This document shows positions 10,227 to 22,190 of a DNA stretch of 64,000 bases, one piece after another. The notes under the pieces are model-generated. The model was not told where the DNA came from and did not search any database. It was given only the letters and a program-made list of their open reading frames with translations. Numbering within the stretch: position 1 is the first letter of the stretch; every line of letters starts with the position of its first letter. Position numbers and translations under genes: made by a program. Origin of the DNA: Amorphophallus konjac (taxonomy: Eukaryota; Streptophyta; Magnoliopsida; Alismatales; Araceae); NCBI GenBank assembly GCA_022559845.1, contig CM040120.1, positions 168,188,334 through 168,252,333 of the forward strand, given 5' to 3'.

Positions 10227-11218
10227 TTTCAGCAGGTTTCACAAAAAAGAAAAAAATAGCTCTGCGCGCTTTGGCGACAGGAATTAATTCTCCTAGCTCC
10301 GAACTCCGATTGAAGCAAGACTGGAGGCGTTGGAAAGAGGACTCCCAGAGCTACAACATATAATTTTTAGAGGGAGATCCAACGGTTGGATTGAAAATGG
10401 TGAGGACTATAAGACAGTTTGAGTTTGAAAAATAACTAAAACCTCCATCAAACCAAAGGGAACCAATTGATTAAATGTTACCATAATCCCATGAAGATCA
10501 ACAATGATTTTTCATCCTGAAAAACATGATAAAGCAAGGTGTTAGTTGACAATTAAGATCTTTACATCAAGCATTAACACTATGACCATGTTCATAATAA
10601 ATTGCTTCGTTGAACCTATTCCAAGAGTGAAAGATGGAACTTACAACATTGTTTTACCTGAGTTTCACATTATCCTTAAATGCTTGTTCTTTTGTTGAAT
10701 CGTTCATGTAAGAATCATGGAGTTCCAATATTGAATTACCATTGCATGATTAACAAATTTGGAATCAAGGTACGCATAACATTGTTGAGTCACATTCCAT
10801 GTGAGCAATCCACAAGCTCATCAAACCACATATCATTCCCTCCATTCATTTAGCATTACCAAAGTACACATTCATGATATGTGGCTCAATATGACATGAT
10901 GCTCAATGTGAGAGGCTCAATATGACATGATGCTCAAAATGACATTTATCCAAGTATGTTTTTCACAGAGGCTTCTCATTAAATACAAAGCAATCTCACC
11001 AAGTTTAGAGACAGTGTATATGCAATGTTTGTGCTAACTTCAAAGCACGTATGCATCCACATGATGATAAGCCTTGTAGAATTACAATTCATCCACATGA
11101 TGATAAGTTAAAAGAAAGAGTTTATGATCATTTTCACAACCAGTTCAAGTGAAGAGCATTCACGCACAAGGCTAAGCAACAAAGGTATTTTGTAATCATC
11201 AAAATCACATACACAACA

Positions 11219-11234
11219 ATCTCCCCCATTTTGA
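11219..11234 (-). other. Polypurine tract of H
   Basis: In complement this reads AAAATGGGGGAGAT immediately before the 3' LTR, identical in core to the tract of E at 39197. Confidence 0.85.
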
Positions 11235-14200
11235 TGATGACAAAATATTATGCTATAATGCTCTCTCCCCCTTTGACATAATCAGAAATGGGGAGCATGA
11301 TGGGAAATCCAGAAGGGCAAGAACCCATGGACAACCGGATTATGAAGAGAACCAATGTGGACAATAATGCATGAACGAATTGCAGAACGTTTGGATACCA
11401 ATTGTTGAAATGAAACTCTTATATCAATTGTCTAATACCAACTGTCGAAAGTGGAAATGCAAATGTGGACAATATGGTCATGCAAGATGGCAAAATGATA
11501 TGCAAATTCACATGAGTTGCAGCAATTGGAAATGGCGTATGGCATGAACAATGATGAGCCAGCAAATAAGCACTTAAATACCAATAGAAAGGTATTGACT
11601 CATGCAAGACCTGATGAGTTAAGCAGATAAAATCACATGCAAAGCTCCCCCATTAACATTGACACATTAGATGACTATTTTTGATTTTCAAATTTTTGAT
11701 TTTTAGTTTTCTTGTGAAATGTATGAAACATGATGTATGAAAATGATGAGACATGAAATGCATACAATGTAATCAAGCAGATATCTATAGATACATGCAA
11801 CATAACTCCTTCACAAGAAGTGATACCAATTGATATACAGTGAGGGGATATGTGTAGGAAAAGTGCAAGTGAGTCATTAAGTTCAGAATGCTCTTGATTA
11901 CACCTAGAGGATTATGCAGATAAATAGGAGAAGACGTACAGCAGGTCATTGCAATTAATCAAATTTTCAGAATACATATCAAATCAAATTACCATGTGCA
12001 AGTGAGTAACATGAGAATGAAGTTTAGCCATATGGATAACCAGATTTTCAAGTAAACACAATAGTAACTGCACAAACTACATTTCAAAGTAGAGAACAGC
12101 GTATTGGAGGCTTCGCTCTACCTCAATCAAATATATCATCAGAAATTTTCATACTGACAATCTGAATTTTTCTAAGAAGGATCAGGTTCAAAATAATTCC
12201 TTTTTACGCGAGGAGACACATGGAGCTCATGCCAGAATCTCCGGTTACTCAGAATACTGAACCTTGTCACCTCATTTGAACAGAGATACTGTAGTCAACA
12301 CTTTTCAGAAATGAACTACATCACGTCTCAGGTGACATGTGCCCAGTTTACTCAGTGAGACTTAGCATTGCTCTGCCTTTCATATCAATCATTTTTTGTA
12401 TGTGGAGGCAGGCAGCTTTTTCCTCAACTGTCTCTTATCATCCATGCAGCAAGTTGAATTACTTTAGAGTGTTGAAATGAAATTCCTATATCCTTATGAA
12501 CAACACTCAATTTCACATTAAAGTGCATGAAGTGTACGAATTTGATTTAACATGTATAGAGAAAATTTAACTTAGAACGGGATAGTGTAGCTCCCCCTAT
12601 GTAAATGCAATAAGCTTGAAATGCTCCCCCTTAGAGTTTGACATGAAGCACACTTGTTAAGACTCAGATGCAACATTATTTAACAATGGAGTAAACGGTC
12701 TTAGAAGTTTCAAGGAAGGGGTTGAATAGCATATAATAACATGCAAGCATACAATGGAGATATGCATATGCAATGCAAAATGAAAAGATAGGCACTATAT
12801 GCATGCTAGGAATGCCAACTATGTAACACGACACACGATGAGTTTCATATCTCAAAAATATATGTGAATGATATGCAGAGAATGATATGCAAAAATGCAA
12901 TGTGATGCACGATTCCAAATTTCACATGACACTCCATATGCACCTAATGCAACTGATACAGGACATGCATTACCAAATGTTAACATGTGAGGAGATAATT
13001 TTATTCTGAAAAGAGAATTCAGAAATTCATTCAAAGCATCAAAATCATCACATGAGTACTTTTCCTTGAAAATATTTGCTTTTATCCAGAAGGATGAGTG
13101 GCACATTGGTAAAGATCATGGAACATTGATCAACTTCAGTCCTCAAGATGTTCAGCCATAAACACAATATCATCATGCTGAGATAATGGAAAACATCATC
13201 TTCAAAATTTTCAGCATGCAAAACTCCCCCATAATCAATGCATGATTTCAGAAAATTCATTTAAGTTGGATGCCATGTGCATAGATGATTCATGGTACCG
13301 GGCGGAGGAATGTTCTCACGCATGGTGATAGCTTTCAGACAGGCTTGACCTGCCCTTCCACATGTCACCAATTTATTTACCATGTAATCATTGAAATGAT
13401 GATCAGAAAAATATAATGCATTCTCATATGACATCGGGGGTTTAGCAAAAGACATTCAATGGCTACACTCTCATATATACTGCTCAGATGTTTCAATACC
13501 ATTCAGCCAAACATTCATTTTCCACATTGTCAAGAACAACCAAGGGGTATTCAAACCTTCACAATCACTATCTGTCAAGTTATGGCATTAACATCAAGAC
13601 CAAGGAGCTTCAAACAAACACTTTATTTTCTCACCTTTGTCTTGAGTTACCTATATTGACATTTTCAGATTATTTGCTTTATTTCGCTTGTTGTCATCTA
13701 CATCAACAAGCTCCTTTCTCTCTCCTGCAAGAATTAGAATGATATCAGCCAGAAGAAATGGAAGCAGATCTAATCTTACATTTAAGTCCTCTTGAGCTCC
13801 TTTCTTTCTCTCCTGCAAGAAATATAACGATATTAGCCAAAGGAGTTCCATTGAGATCCCAAATTCACATCTTATAGATAGCAGCATGTAAGGATATCAA
13901 AAAGACGAAGAACCCCATGTCAAAACCCTTCCAAAACTCCTTAGGATAAGAAGAGAAACTCTAAGGGTAATGGGGTAAAAGTTCAAACCAATCGGTCCTC
14001 AAGATGGGCCTTTCGACACCAACTTAGGAACAAGCAAAACTGCCTAAGACAGTTAAACTGAGCCCAGAAAAGTCAAACATGAATTAAACTCCATCTAGGC
14101 ACATGGTGATACATTCAAACATTTGAATTCTTACCATGATTTTAGGGGTTGATGGTCATTATCAAACCTGCACTGTAAAGAGCTCAATTCATATCAATAT

Positions 14201-14649
14201 TTAGCCAATGCATATGAAGAAACTAACTTCAAGGCTTTTCATCACATATGACTCTCTCTCTCTCATCCTACAATATCAGAAACTCAATTTCATATCAATC
14301 TCAGTTCAATACAAGTTGTTCACTCAAGCTGACATAAGTTCAAAGTTCAGTTCAGAAATTTCAAGTGTAGCCTAATAGTGTAAAGAGTCAAGTCTAAGCA
14401 CATGTGTAGACAAGGTTGATGCACATAAAACACACAAGACAACCTCTTCAAACCTGCATATTAGAGACTTAAATTCCAACAACATGAACTTAGAATCCAC
14501 ACAATCGATGTGCACAAACATGAACAACCAACTTACAAATCAGTGTGAAATCAAGGACAAGCCTATGTTAACCAAGGCATCACCCCAGAACTGGACAAGT
14601 CGACTTAAAGTCTTCCTCTTGGCCACATGGCAATCCTGCAACAAAGTTC
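11235..14649 (-). other. Non-coding interior of H where pol is missing
   Basis: From the gag stop to the polypurine tract there is no frame with integrase, RT or RNase H motifs. The sequence is collinear with 36385-39196 in E. Several purine tracts like the real one occur on the minus strand (for example near 11273, 11645, 12592, 12622 and 13226), as reported for multiple polypurine tracts in Sireviruses. One 64-codon frame (13261-13455) matches one in E but shows no sign of selection. Confidence 0.8.
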
Positions 14650-16537
14650 TCATTTGGTTGTTTCGGGTACCCAAACCTTCTTGGGTCCCGGATGGTTAGT
14701 TGCACCTCTAGTGGGTGCCTTCCACAGTTTTTGGACATGCATATCATCAAAGTGCATCAAAGAGTAATTATGCATGGTATGTCCAAACTTACCACAATAA
14801 TGACAACAACCAAAAGACTTCAGATTTTTCTTGTAAGAATGAGCATGGAATTTTTGTTGGTTTGTAGAGATGTTCTCATTTTTCAAACTAAAGTAATTGT
14901 TCATCCTGTGACCGAACCTTCCACAATGAAGACAGTTCAATTGATCAAATCTTTCAAATGTTCTTCTTACATGTGCATAAGAGTTATCAAGAGTTCTTTT
15001 TGCGTTCAAAAACTTTCTTGACTTTGTGAAGCCATTCATTTTCTTGCATGCTTCTAGATCTTCAGATTTCATCAAAAAGCAATCATGCATCATATGACCA
15101 AGTTCACCACAATAAAAACATGATATTTTCTTTATGGATGTATGTGTGTGTGCAACATGATTTTTCATGACATTCATCGTGACACCAACAACATTTTTAG
15201 CCTTTTGATGTAAGTTTTGTTTCTTTTTCAGACTTTCATTTGATTGCTTTGTTGTTTGAGGAACAGATTGATTTGGAGACCCATTTGATGTGCTGGCTAT
15301 ATTAGAACTATGGACAAATGATGTGTAGACTTTATTTTCAAAGTTCATTTTGTTCACAGGATTATAGCCCAGCCCCTCTTTTTGAAAATTCACCTTAGTC
15401 CCCAATATCTTGTTCAGATTTTCTTTCCCATTCACAAACTTACACAAAGAAGTATTCAGATCAAGAATTTCTTTTTCAAGAGATGAAATATACAATTCAT
15501 AGGAAATGATCTCATTGTCATAGGAAATGATTTTTTCATTCAATTGGGCATTGATGGTTTTGTAGCTCTCCATCATTTGTTCTAGCACATGCATCTTTTC
15601 AGAATCATCAACAACCAAACTTTTCCCTTTTTCAAAAGCAAGTAATTTTTTAGACATGGTTGTGTTTAGATGTTTCAGGTTTTCATTTTCAGATTTTAAC
15701 AAAACATGTTCTTTTTCAAGAAACTGCATGCTGCCTTCAACCAGAGATGTCTGAATCAATATAGCACTATTTTCCTTTTTAAGTTCTTCATTTTCATTTG
15801 CAAGTTTATCATTCATAATCAATTCATTGCAAATATCTTGATCAATTGAGTTTGATTCCATTTTGTTTCTTAGATCTTTTTCAATTTTCTCCAATTGATC
15901 GATTTTATTCTTGAGTGCAACATTCTCATTTCTCAAACAAGCAATAGTTTCTTTGTGACATTCAACATCATGCTCTAAAAGTTCATTGAAGTTAACAAGT
16001 TCAGAACATTTATGACAAGAACCATTTTCATGGACCAAGTTTTCAGATTTCTTTTTCAATTTCCTATTTTCTGACTTGACTTTCTTATATTATTTTGCAA
16101 CTCATCATAAGCTTCAACAAGATCGTCAAGAGTAAATTCTTCAGAATCAGAATTTACCTCTTCTGTATTTTTGTCACTTTGTTGATCAGCATCATCGGCC
16201 ATGAGACATTTTTACCTTTCCTTCTCTTGAGCTTTATCAGCCGGTCCATTAGCTCCTTCGCCGTCCTACAAGAAGATGCAAATGGATACTTGTTACTACT
16301 TACAGAAGCTTTCAATAAACTCAAAGCAGTAACATTATCATGATGCATCATTTTATCCTGATTAGACCACTTGGTCTCATCTAGAGGTAATATGTGTGGA
16401 CCATGATAAATCAATTTCCAGAGACAAGGATTAATTGAATTGATCACCACACACAGTTTACCTAGCCAAGAATTAAAATTCAAACCAGTGAAGATTGGCA
16501 AACAGTTCATTGATATATGTTCAGTAGAAAAATTCAT
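14650..16537 (-). pseudogene. gag: Sirevirus gag of H (frameshifted)
   Basis: The likely start is the ATG at 16537-16535 (MNFSTEH). N-terminal motifs include LWKLIYHGPHILP and FASSCRTAKELMDRL, then an acidic stretch and a coiled coil (codons about 170-390), then zinc knuckles. CFYCGELGHMMHDC is intact; the next two (CLHCGRFGHRMNNY and CHYCGKFGHTMHNY) have lost the last Cys to Tyr, a G-to-A change. The frame ends near the GPKKVWVP motif, where Sirevirus pol normally begins. Compared with E there is a one-base loss near 16230 and another near 16100, plus in-frame stops of CAA-to-TAA type beside each. Downstream, the stretch from 16059 to 14650 is one open frame of 469 codons. Gag would be the structural and RNA-binding protein; this copy is dead as read. 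Confidence 0.88.
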
Positions 16538-16597
16538 GATTGTGGAATGCACTGGGATCACTCTGTAGATCGCAAGATCTAGGGACAACAGAGCCTC

Positions 16598-16609
16598 GCT
16601 CTGATACCA
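16598..16609 (-). other. Primer-binding site of H
   Basis: In complement TGGTATCAGAGC, the exact initiator-Met tRNA 3' end complement, two bases from the 5' LTR. Confidence 0.9.
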
Positions 16610-16901
16610 ATTGTTGGGTCCCGTAGTGCAGGAACACGGATCTAGAGGGGGGGGGTGAATAAATCCTACTGCTAAAAACTATGTCCAATTAAACACACAA
16701 ACTACCACACAGCGGAATTTACAAGATTGATAAGATTGAGGAAATTAATCTAATCAAGTTTAAACTTAATTCACTCAATCTCACCGAGCTCACACGATTA
16801 CATAACCAGAAAGTCGAGAACTCACAATCACACAAATCAAACCACAAGACACGAGGATTTTTAAGGTGGTTCGGGACCACGACGGGCTCCCTACGTCCAC
16901 C

Positions 16902-17229
16902 CCTCACCAAACCGGTGAGGCTTCACTACACGCTACAAAAGTAGCAACACGGGGACGAACCCCAACACACACACGCTGCTTTCGCAGCAAACCACACACG
17001 AGGCCTTGCCTCAAACTACTGCCACAGCAGCACACACACACACACACACAACGTTGGGAAACACACCCCGAACAAGATACCTCACATGGAGACACAACTC
17101 CGTCCACACACACGTAGGGCAATGCCTACACAACCACACGGGAGTAAACTCCCAACCACACACGCGGATATACTCCGCACAAATCGACACACAAGAGACC
17201 ACACACACACTCGGAGACCCCTTTCTCCG
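16902..17229 (-). repeat. Stem-loop string in the 5' LTR of H
   Basis: Same string as at 8890-9221, from CCTCACC/GGTGAGG to CGGAGA/TCTCCG, with a shorter CA tract. Confidence 0.85.
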
Positions 17230-17613
17230 AACACCCACACGAAATATTCTGTCAAATGTATATGTAACAATAACAAATATATGCTATGACCTTCCACACA
17301 AATTCTATATATGTAAACTAGAAGAATGCATCAAGTATAAGGCTCCCCCTTCTTCATCAAAATCTGATTCTCCTTGCTCGTTGACGGATGTTCATAATCT
17401 TGACATCATCTTCTTCCTCTCCTCTAGCCGCTTCTCTTTTTCTTATTCCAGTCTCCTCTCTTCACCTGAAAAAGTAGATAGACATAATGAGTTCGATGTT
17501 TAAGCTAATCTCAAACAAGAATATAGACATGAATGGTTTAGAGATTCCCCTCTTCTTCACCTATACAAAAGAATATATGAGCATTAGAGATGTTGTATCA
17601 CAAAGATTATAGC

Positions 17614-17626
17614 TCATATATATAAG
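17614..17626 (-). promoter_or_regulatory. TATA box of H
   Basis: In complement the tract reads TTATATATATGAG, matching TTATATATATATGTGAG at 33461 in E. It lies about 385 bp upstream, in transcript direction, of the first stem-loop. Confidence 0.6.
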
Positions 17627-18138
17627 CAAGAGAGAGTGAACAAAGAACATGTAAATGATTATTACACTTCTTAGATGCCCATTCAAAAACTTGAACAATC
17701 TCAAACAAAAGATATAGAAGTGAAAGATCAAGATTACTCCCTCATGAAATGCTTCTACAGGATGAAGAACGTTCTTGAAGCAATTGTGAAGAAATGCAAC
17801 ACAAACAGAGGTTGGATCTTGAATTCGGATGCCCCTTTCAGTTGTATATGATCTTGGGCCGTGATTCAAGCTCCTTCCTTTCGATTTCAGCTTCAGAGCA
17901 AGGTGGAAGGGGGCTTGAAAGCTTCAACTCCGAACCTGCACACCAAAGAATAATTTTCAGCCCTCTCCTTAGGGTTTTCACTCCAATAGGATGTTTTATA
18001 AGCTTAGAACGGTCAAGGGACAGCTTGGAGACCAGATCCACGAATTAGGGAGTGATATAGGGCATTATGATGTGATTGGTAGGACTTTTGGGGCAAGAAA
18101 ACGGCGGTCAAACATGGTGGCTGGACGTTCAACCGGAA

Positions 18139-18336
18139 GGGGTCGACCCTCGGGCACACAGAAGCCAAACAGAACCAAAAATTTGGTTCTGGGTCACATG
18201 GGTCGACCCCAGGGTCGACCCTTTCAATGGGTCGACCCCAGGGGTCGACCCTCGTGCTTCCAGAACCCAAACAGAACCTTATTTAAGGTTCTGGGTTACT
18301 GGGGTCTACCCCAGGGTCGACCCACGGGTCGACCCC
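18139..18336. repeat. GGGTCGACCC palindromes, 5' LTR of H (8 copies)
   Basis: Sites near 18139, 18199, 18212, 18229, 18242, 18302 (decayed to GGTCTACC), 18314 and 18326, mostly in close pairs with centres about 12-13 bp apart. Units between pairs contain AGAACC...GGTTCT palindromes. This is twice the number found in the sister LTR. Confidence 0.9.
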
Positions 18337-19333
18337 TTTCAGCAGGTTTCACAAAAAAGAAAAAAATAGCTCTGCACGCTTCGGCGACAGGAATTAATTC
18401 TCCTAACTCCGAACTCCGATCGAAGCAAGACTGGAGGCGTTGGAAAGAGGACTCCCAGAGCTACAACATATAATTTTTAGAGAGAGATACAACGGTTGGA
18501 TTGAAAATGGTGAAGGACTGTAAGACAGTTTGAGTTTGAAAAATAACTAAAACCTCCATCAAACCAAAGGGAACCAATTGATTAAATGTTACCATAATCC
18601 CATGAAGATCAACAATGATTTTTCATCATGAAAAACATGATAAAGTAAGGTGTTAGTTGATAATTAAGATCTTTACATCAAGCATTAACACTATGACCAT
18701 GTTCATAATAAATTGCTTCGTTGAACCTATTCCAAGAGTGAAAGATGGAACTTACAACATTATTTTACCTGAGTTTCACATTGTCCTTAAATGCTTGTTC
18801 TTTTGTTGAATCGTTCATGTAAGAGTCATGGAGTTCCAATATTGAATTACCATTGCATGATTAAAAAATTTGGAATCAAAGTACGCATAACAATGTTGAG
18901 TTACATTCCATGTGATCAATCCACAAGCTCATCAAACCACATATCATTCCCTCCATTCATTTAGCATTACCAAAGTACACATTCATGATATGTGGCTCAA
19001 TATGACATGATGCTCAATGTGAGAGGCTCAATATGACATGATGCTCAAAATGACATTTATCCAAGTATATTTTTCACAGAGGCTTCTCATTAAATACAAA
19101 GCAATCTCACCATGTTTAGAGACAGTGTATATGCAATGTTTGTGCTAACTTCAAAGCACGTATGCATCCACATGATGATAAGCCTTGTAGAATTACAATT
19201 CATCCACATGATGATAAGTCAAAAGAAAGAGTTTATGATCATTTCCACAACCAGTTCAAGTGAAGAGCATTCACGCACAAGGCTAAGCAACAAAGGCATT
19301 TTGTAATCATCAAAATCACATACACAACAGTAG

Positions 19334-21110
19334 TGTAGACACGCCAAAATTGACGTTACTGTGAGTACATCTCATATTACCTTGTAATGCCCCAATTTGA
19401 CCCTCAAATTAGCTTTATTTGAGTGGTTTATCTCACTTTTCTTGGTTTTCTCTTTTTTTCCTCCCTTTTCTTATTTTTTTCCTATTTTTCTCGATTTTCT
19501 GGGCATTTTTCTCTATTTTTATGAATTTTCCAGAATTAACGACTTGACGTGGGGCGTCTTTTAAATAACGACTTAGCCTTGGGCGTTTCTAAAAAAATGG
19601 ACGACATTCAATGAAGGCGTCAATTCAATTCATTTTCCATTTTTCTGGTTTTTTAACCGAGGTTTTTTCGGAATTATTTTGGAATTAACGACCTATCATA
19701 GGACGTTATTCTTATTTTAAATAAAATAAAAATCAAAGAAAATTGAATTCACGACCCATGCACGGTCGTCTCTTTCAAATTGATTTTTTTAATATTATTT
19801 TCAACCCCCTTTGAGAGGTGATTTGGTGGCCTTCCGGGTGTCAGAAAAATACGCAAAAATAGTCGTTGGAATCAGCACATTGAGATGCACCTCCACCTAA
19901 AAAATAGGAAAATAATATTGAGAAATAAAAAATGGCCCTATTTTGAATATTTTGAATTAACGTCCTTCGGTAGGGCGCGTTTTTAATTAACGCCTTTGAC
20001 ACAGGCGTGTTTCACAATTTTCAAATAAAAGAAATATTTATTTCTAAAAATGATCCAGGAGTTGACGCCTTTGTTCAGGTCGTGTTTTTAATTAACGCCC
20101 TTTTAGAGGTCGTCAATTTACGATTTGACGCCCCTATCCAAGTCGTGTTTCAACTTTCGTGTTCTAAACGAACGCAGCCCTTTCCCAAAGAGTCCCTGCT
20201 TTGTTTGGTCATCTTCCTCTCTTGGGAACTTAACCCTTCCCATGTTGGACTCTTGCCTATTCTTATCTTTCTATCTTATTTGATTCTGCCCTATTAATAG
20301 AGCCTTACGGCTCTTTTAAGGGGTTCGATTCCCCCTGGACTCCCTTTGATCCCCTTCGATTTTTTATCCCCTTCATCTTTTCCTTTCTTCTTCTTCCCTT
20401 TTCCTTCTTCTGTTTTCGTTTACAGGTTGCTGCTGCTGCTGTTGTTGGCCGAAGGAGAAGCTGCAAACGTACAGCAATCTGCATCCTTTTGAAGCTCCCT
20501 CCCCATCGAGTATCCAAGGCCAAGAAGCGAAGCACAGGCTCCTCTTTCCCTTTTTATTCCTTTTTTGTTCTATTTTCATTAGATTCATGCGCATGCATGC
20601 ATTCTGTCAAATCTCACTGCCCATATTCTTCAACCGTTAAGAACCTTTTCCACAGTGCATCTCTAGCACTCTTTTATTCAGTTATTTTGCATATTATTTA
20701 TCATTCATTCGTATCCCATACCCTTTTGCATAGGGGTTTTAGGGCAACCACCCACAAGGTGTGTTCTACTCCATATTTCCATACTCATCTCTTACATGAA
20801 TTGATGCTACACTCACCATGTTCTAATTCCATATTCATTGGTGTTCGTCTTTGTTTTGCAAGGGTAATCAAGCTATAAGAAAAACTCTCTTCATCGGCCG
20901 GCCGATCTAGAAGAGAAAGGAGCACTCACATCACCCGCTTTTAAAGGTATTTTTCGCGATCCCTCCATATTTTTATTGTTATATTTTGAGGCCTTCGCGT
21001 CTCTGGCGATCACACTTCCCTTTAGCACCATGTGCTTATACCCTTTTATCCCTTTTATGCATATTCTTTCATTATTTTTATTCTAAGTGGATTTCTAATT
21101 AGAATCTACA
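19334..21110 (+). repeat. 5' LTR of C
   Basis: 1777 bp. Contains ten CG-N13-CG units (19537-20148), a stem-loop AGAGCC/GGCTCT near 20296-20311, and a CTG-rich stretch near 20428. It differs from the 3' LTR by few substitutions, so insertion was recent. Confidence 0.92.
19537..20148. repeat. CG-N13-CG dyad array in the 5' LTR of C
   Basis: Ten units starting at 19537, 19566, 19599 (24 bp), 19686, 19749, 19958, 19988, 20063, 20093 and 20126. All others are 23 bp with CG at positions 4-5 and 19-20. Arms follow T-A/G-ACG-C/A/T-C and G-G/T/A-CGT. The 9-bp cores are unrelated. Confidence 0.85.
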
Positions 21111-21113
21111 AAT

Positions 21114-21131
21114 TGGCGATCACGGTGGGAC
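21114..21131 (+). other. Candidate primer-binding site of C
   Basis: TGGCGATCACGGTGGGAC begins three bases after the 5' LTR, resembling the TGGCGAC...TGGG primer sites known in Tat/Ogre-like elements. The tRNA is not identified with confidence. Confidence 0.5.
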
Positions 21132-21449
21132 ATCTTGGTGTTCTTCTTTTTATTACCCTTTTCCCTTGGGCACCCGCGTGTGCCATCTCCCCTATTTTGC
21201 ACCCACGGTGCACCTCCCCTTTGTGCTCCACGCAGCACTTTCCCCACTTGTGATCTGTCAGTTTGATAGATTTCTTTTTAAAAAAAAAATTCCACTTATC
21301 CAAAAATTTGATGAGCATGCTATATTCTTGTGGTGATTGATTGCCTTATTTCATTGTGATTGTGAGTGTCTTGCCTCTTTTTCATATTCGTCTGTTACTC
21401 CAGATATATTTCTGGCCGGTGGAGGGCTATTTTCTGGGACACAGAGAAT

Positions 21450-21687
21450 TAACGCCTCAGACAAAGGCGCTTTTTCATTTAAACGCCTTTTCCAGGGGCG
21501 TCTTTTTCATGTGTAGCGCCTTCTAACTAGGCGTCTTTTATCATAGCCCTTGCTTCTCTGAGAATTCACGCCCTGCCTCAGGGCGCCTTTTGATTGCATA
21601 GCGCCTCCGATCAAGGCGCGATTTTGGAGTTGACGCCCTCACCCCGAGGCGTCTCTTTTATTTTTAGCGACCTTCCTCAGGTCGTCT
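21450..21687. repeat. CG-N13-CG dyad cluster in the leader of C
   Basis: Seven units in 238 bp at 21450-21472, 21481-21503, 21514-21536, 21566-21588, 21599-21621, 21631-21654 (24 bp) and 21665-21687. Arms are of ACGCC/GGCGT and GCGCC/GGCGC type. This is the densest cluster in the window and lies outside the LTR, in the transcribed leader. Confidence 0.88.
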
Positions 21688-21836
21688 TTTTCCTGTGTTT
21701 TCACGAAGCCTTACTACGTGCTGTTCTTGATTATCTTGTTTGGCTTACTGCTGTGATTCGTTCATATCTCCTGCATTTCATTCATTGGCATTGGTTTGGG
21801 AGACCTCCTCTCCCCACATCTTTAGGAGCCACACAC

Positions 21837-21980
21837 CCTCTTGGTGAAGGAACGACCCTCCATTGAACATTCCGTCTCTTTGGATTGGAAATTCCTAAAC
21901 CAAGCCTCCGTAAGTCCCCGCACCCGTGGATTCCCTCACGAACGCCGGGCAGGTTGTATCTTGAAGTTCCCCGGGTTTAG
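21837..21980 (+). repeat. Module shared with LTR A
   Basis: Aligns with 2290-2440 over about 140 bp, including CTCCGTAAGTC and TGGATTCCCTCA. It follows the dyad cluster by about 150 bp, the same order as in LTR A. Confidence 0.65.
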
Positions 21981-22190
21981 TTGGCCTATGCTTGGTGAGA
22001 GAGTGTTCCTAGTTGGCATCGAAGTGAAATCATATTGAAACTAGGATCCTCCCTGTGTGAATCATTCCAAAACTTTGTTGAAAAACATTAATTCACCAAG
22101 GATCATACATAAAGAAAATCAAAGGTAATCATTCTCATTTGTTTGATATCTTGATAAAATGCTTTGATTGCACGTTTAATTGATTGCATA

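Larger units (their letters stand above)
8602..11218 (-). repeat. 3' LTR of H
   Basis: In complement it runs TGTTGTGTATGTGAT...GGGACCCAACA, 2617 bp. It is nearly identical to the 5' LTR (16612-19329, 2718 bp) except for about 100 bp missing from the GGGTCGACCC array. Short ORFs in it are shadows of the hairpin and CA-rich region. Confidence 0.92.
8602..19329 (-). mobile_element. Sirevirus H, complete but lacking pol
   Basis: Both LTRs are present (8602-11218 and 16612-19329), with primer site and polypurine tract in the right places on the minus strand. Flanks are gtagc (8597-8601) and gtagt (19330-19334), a 5-bp target repeat with one mismatch. The second copy includes the first base of element C's LTR, so H landed exactly on C's left border. 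Coding content is gag only. Protease, integrase, RT and RNase H are absent from the 3.4 kb between gag and the 3' LTR. It is the same family as E. Confidence 0.9.
16612..19329 (-). repeat. 5' LTR of H
   Basis: 2718 bp, TG...CA in complement, bordered inside by the primer site. It differs from the 3' LTR by scattered substitutions and by an extra stretch of about 100 bp in the GGGTCGACCC array. The outer end at 19329 abuts the first LTR of element C. Confidence 0.92.

Noticed and set aside
20007..20297. A 96-codon frame present in both LTRs of C.
   Set aside because: It crosses dyad units and differs little between LTRs only because the LTRs are nearly identical; no domain is visible.
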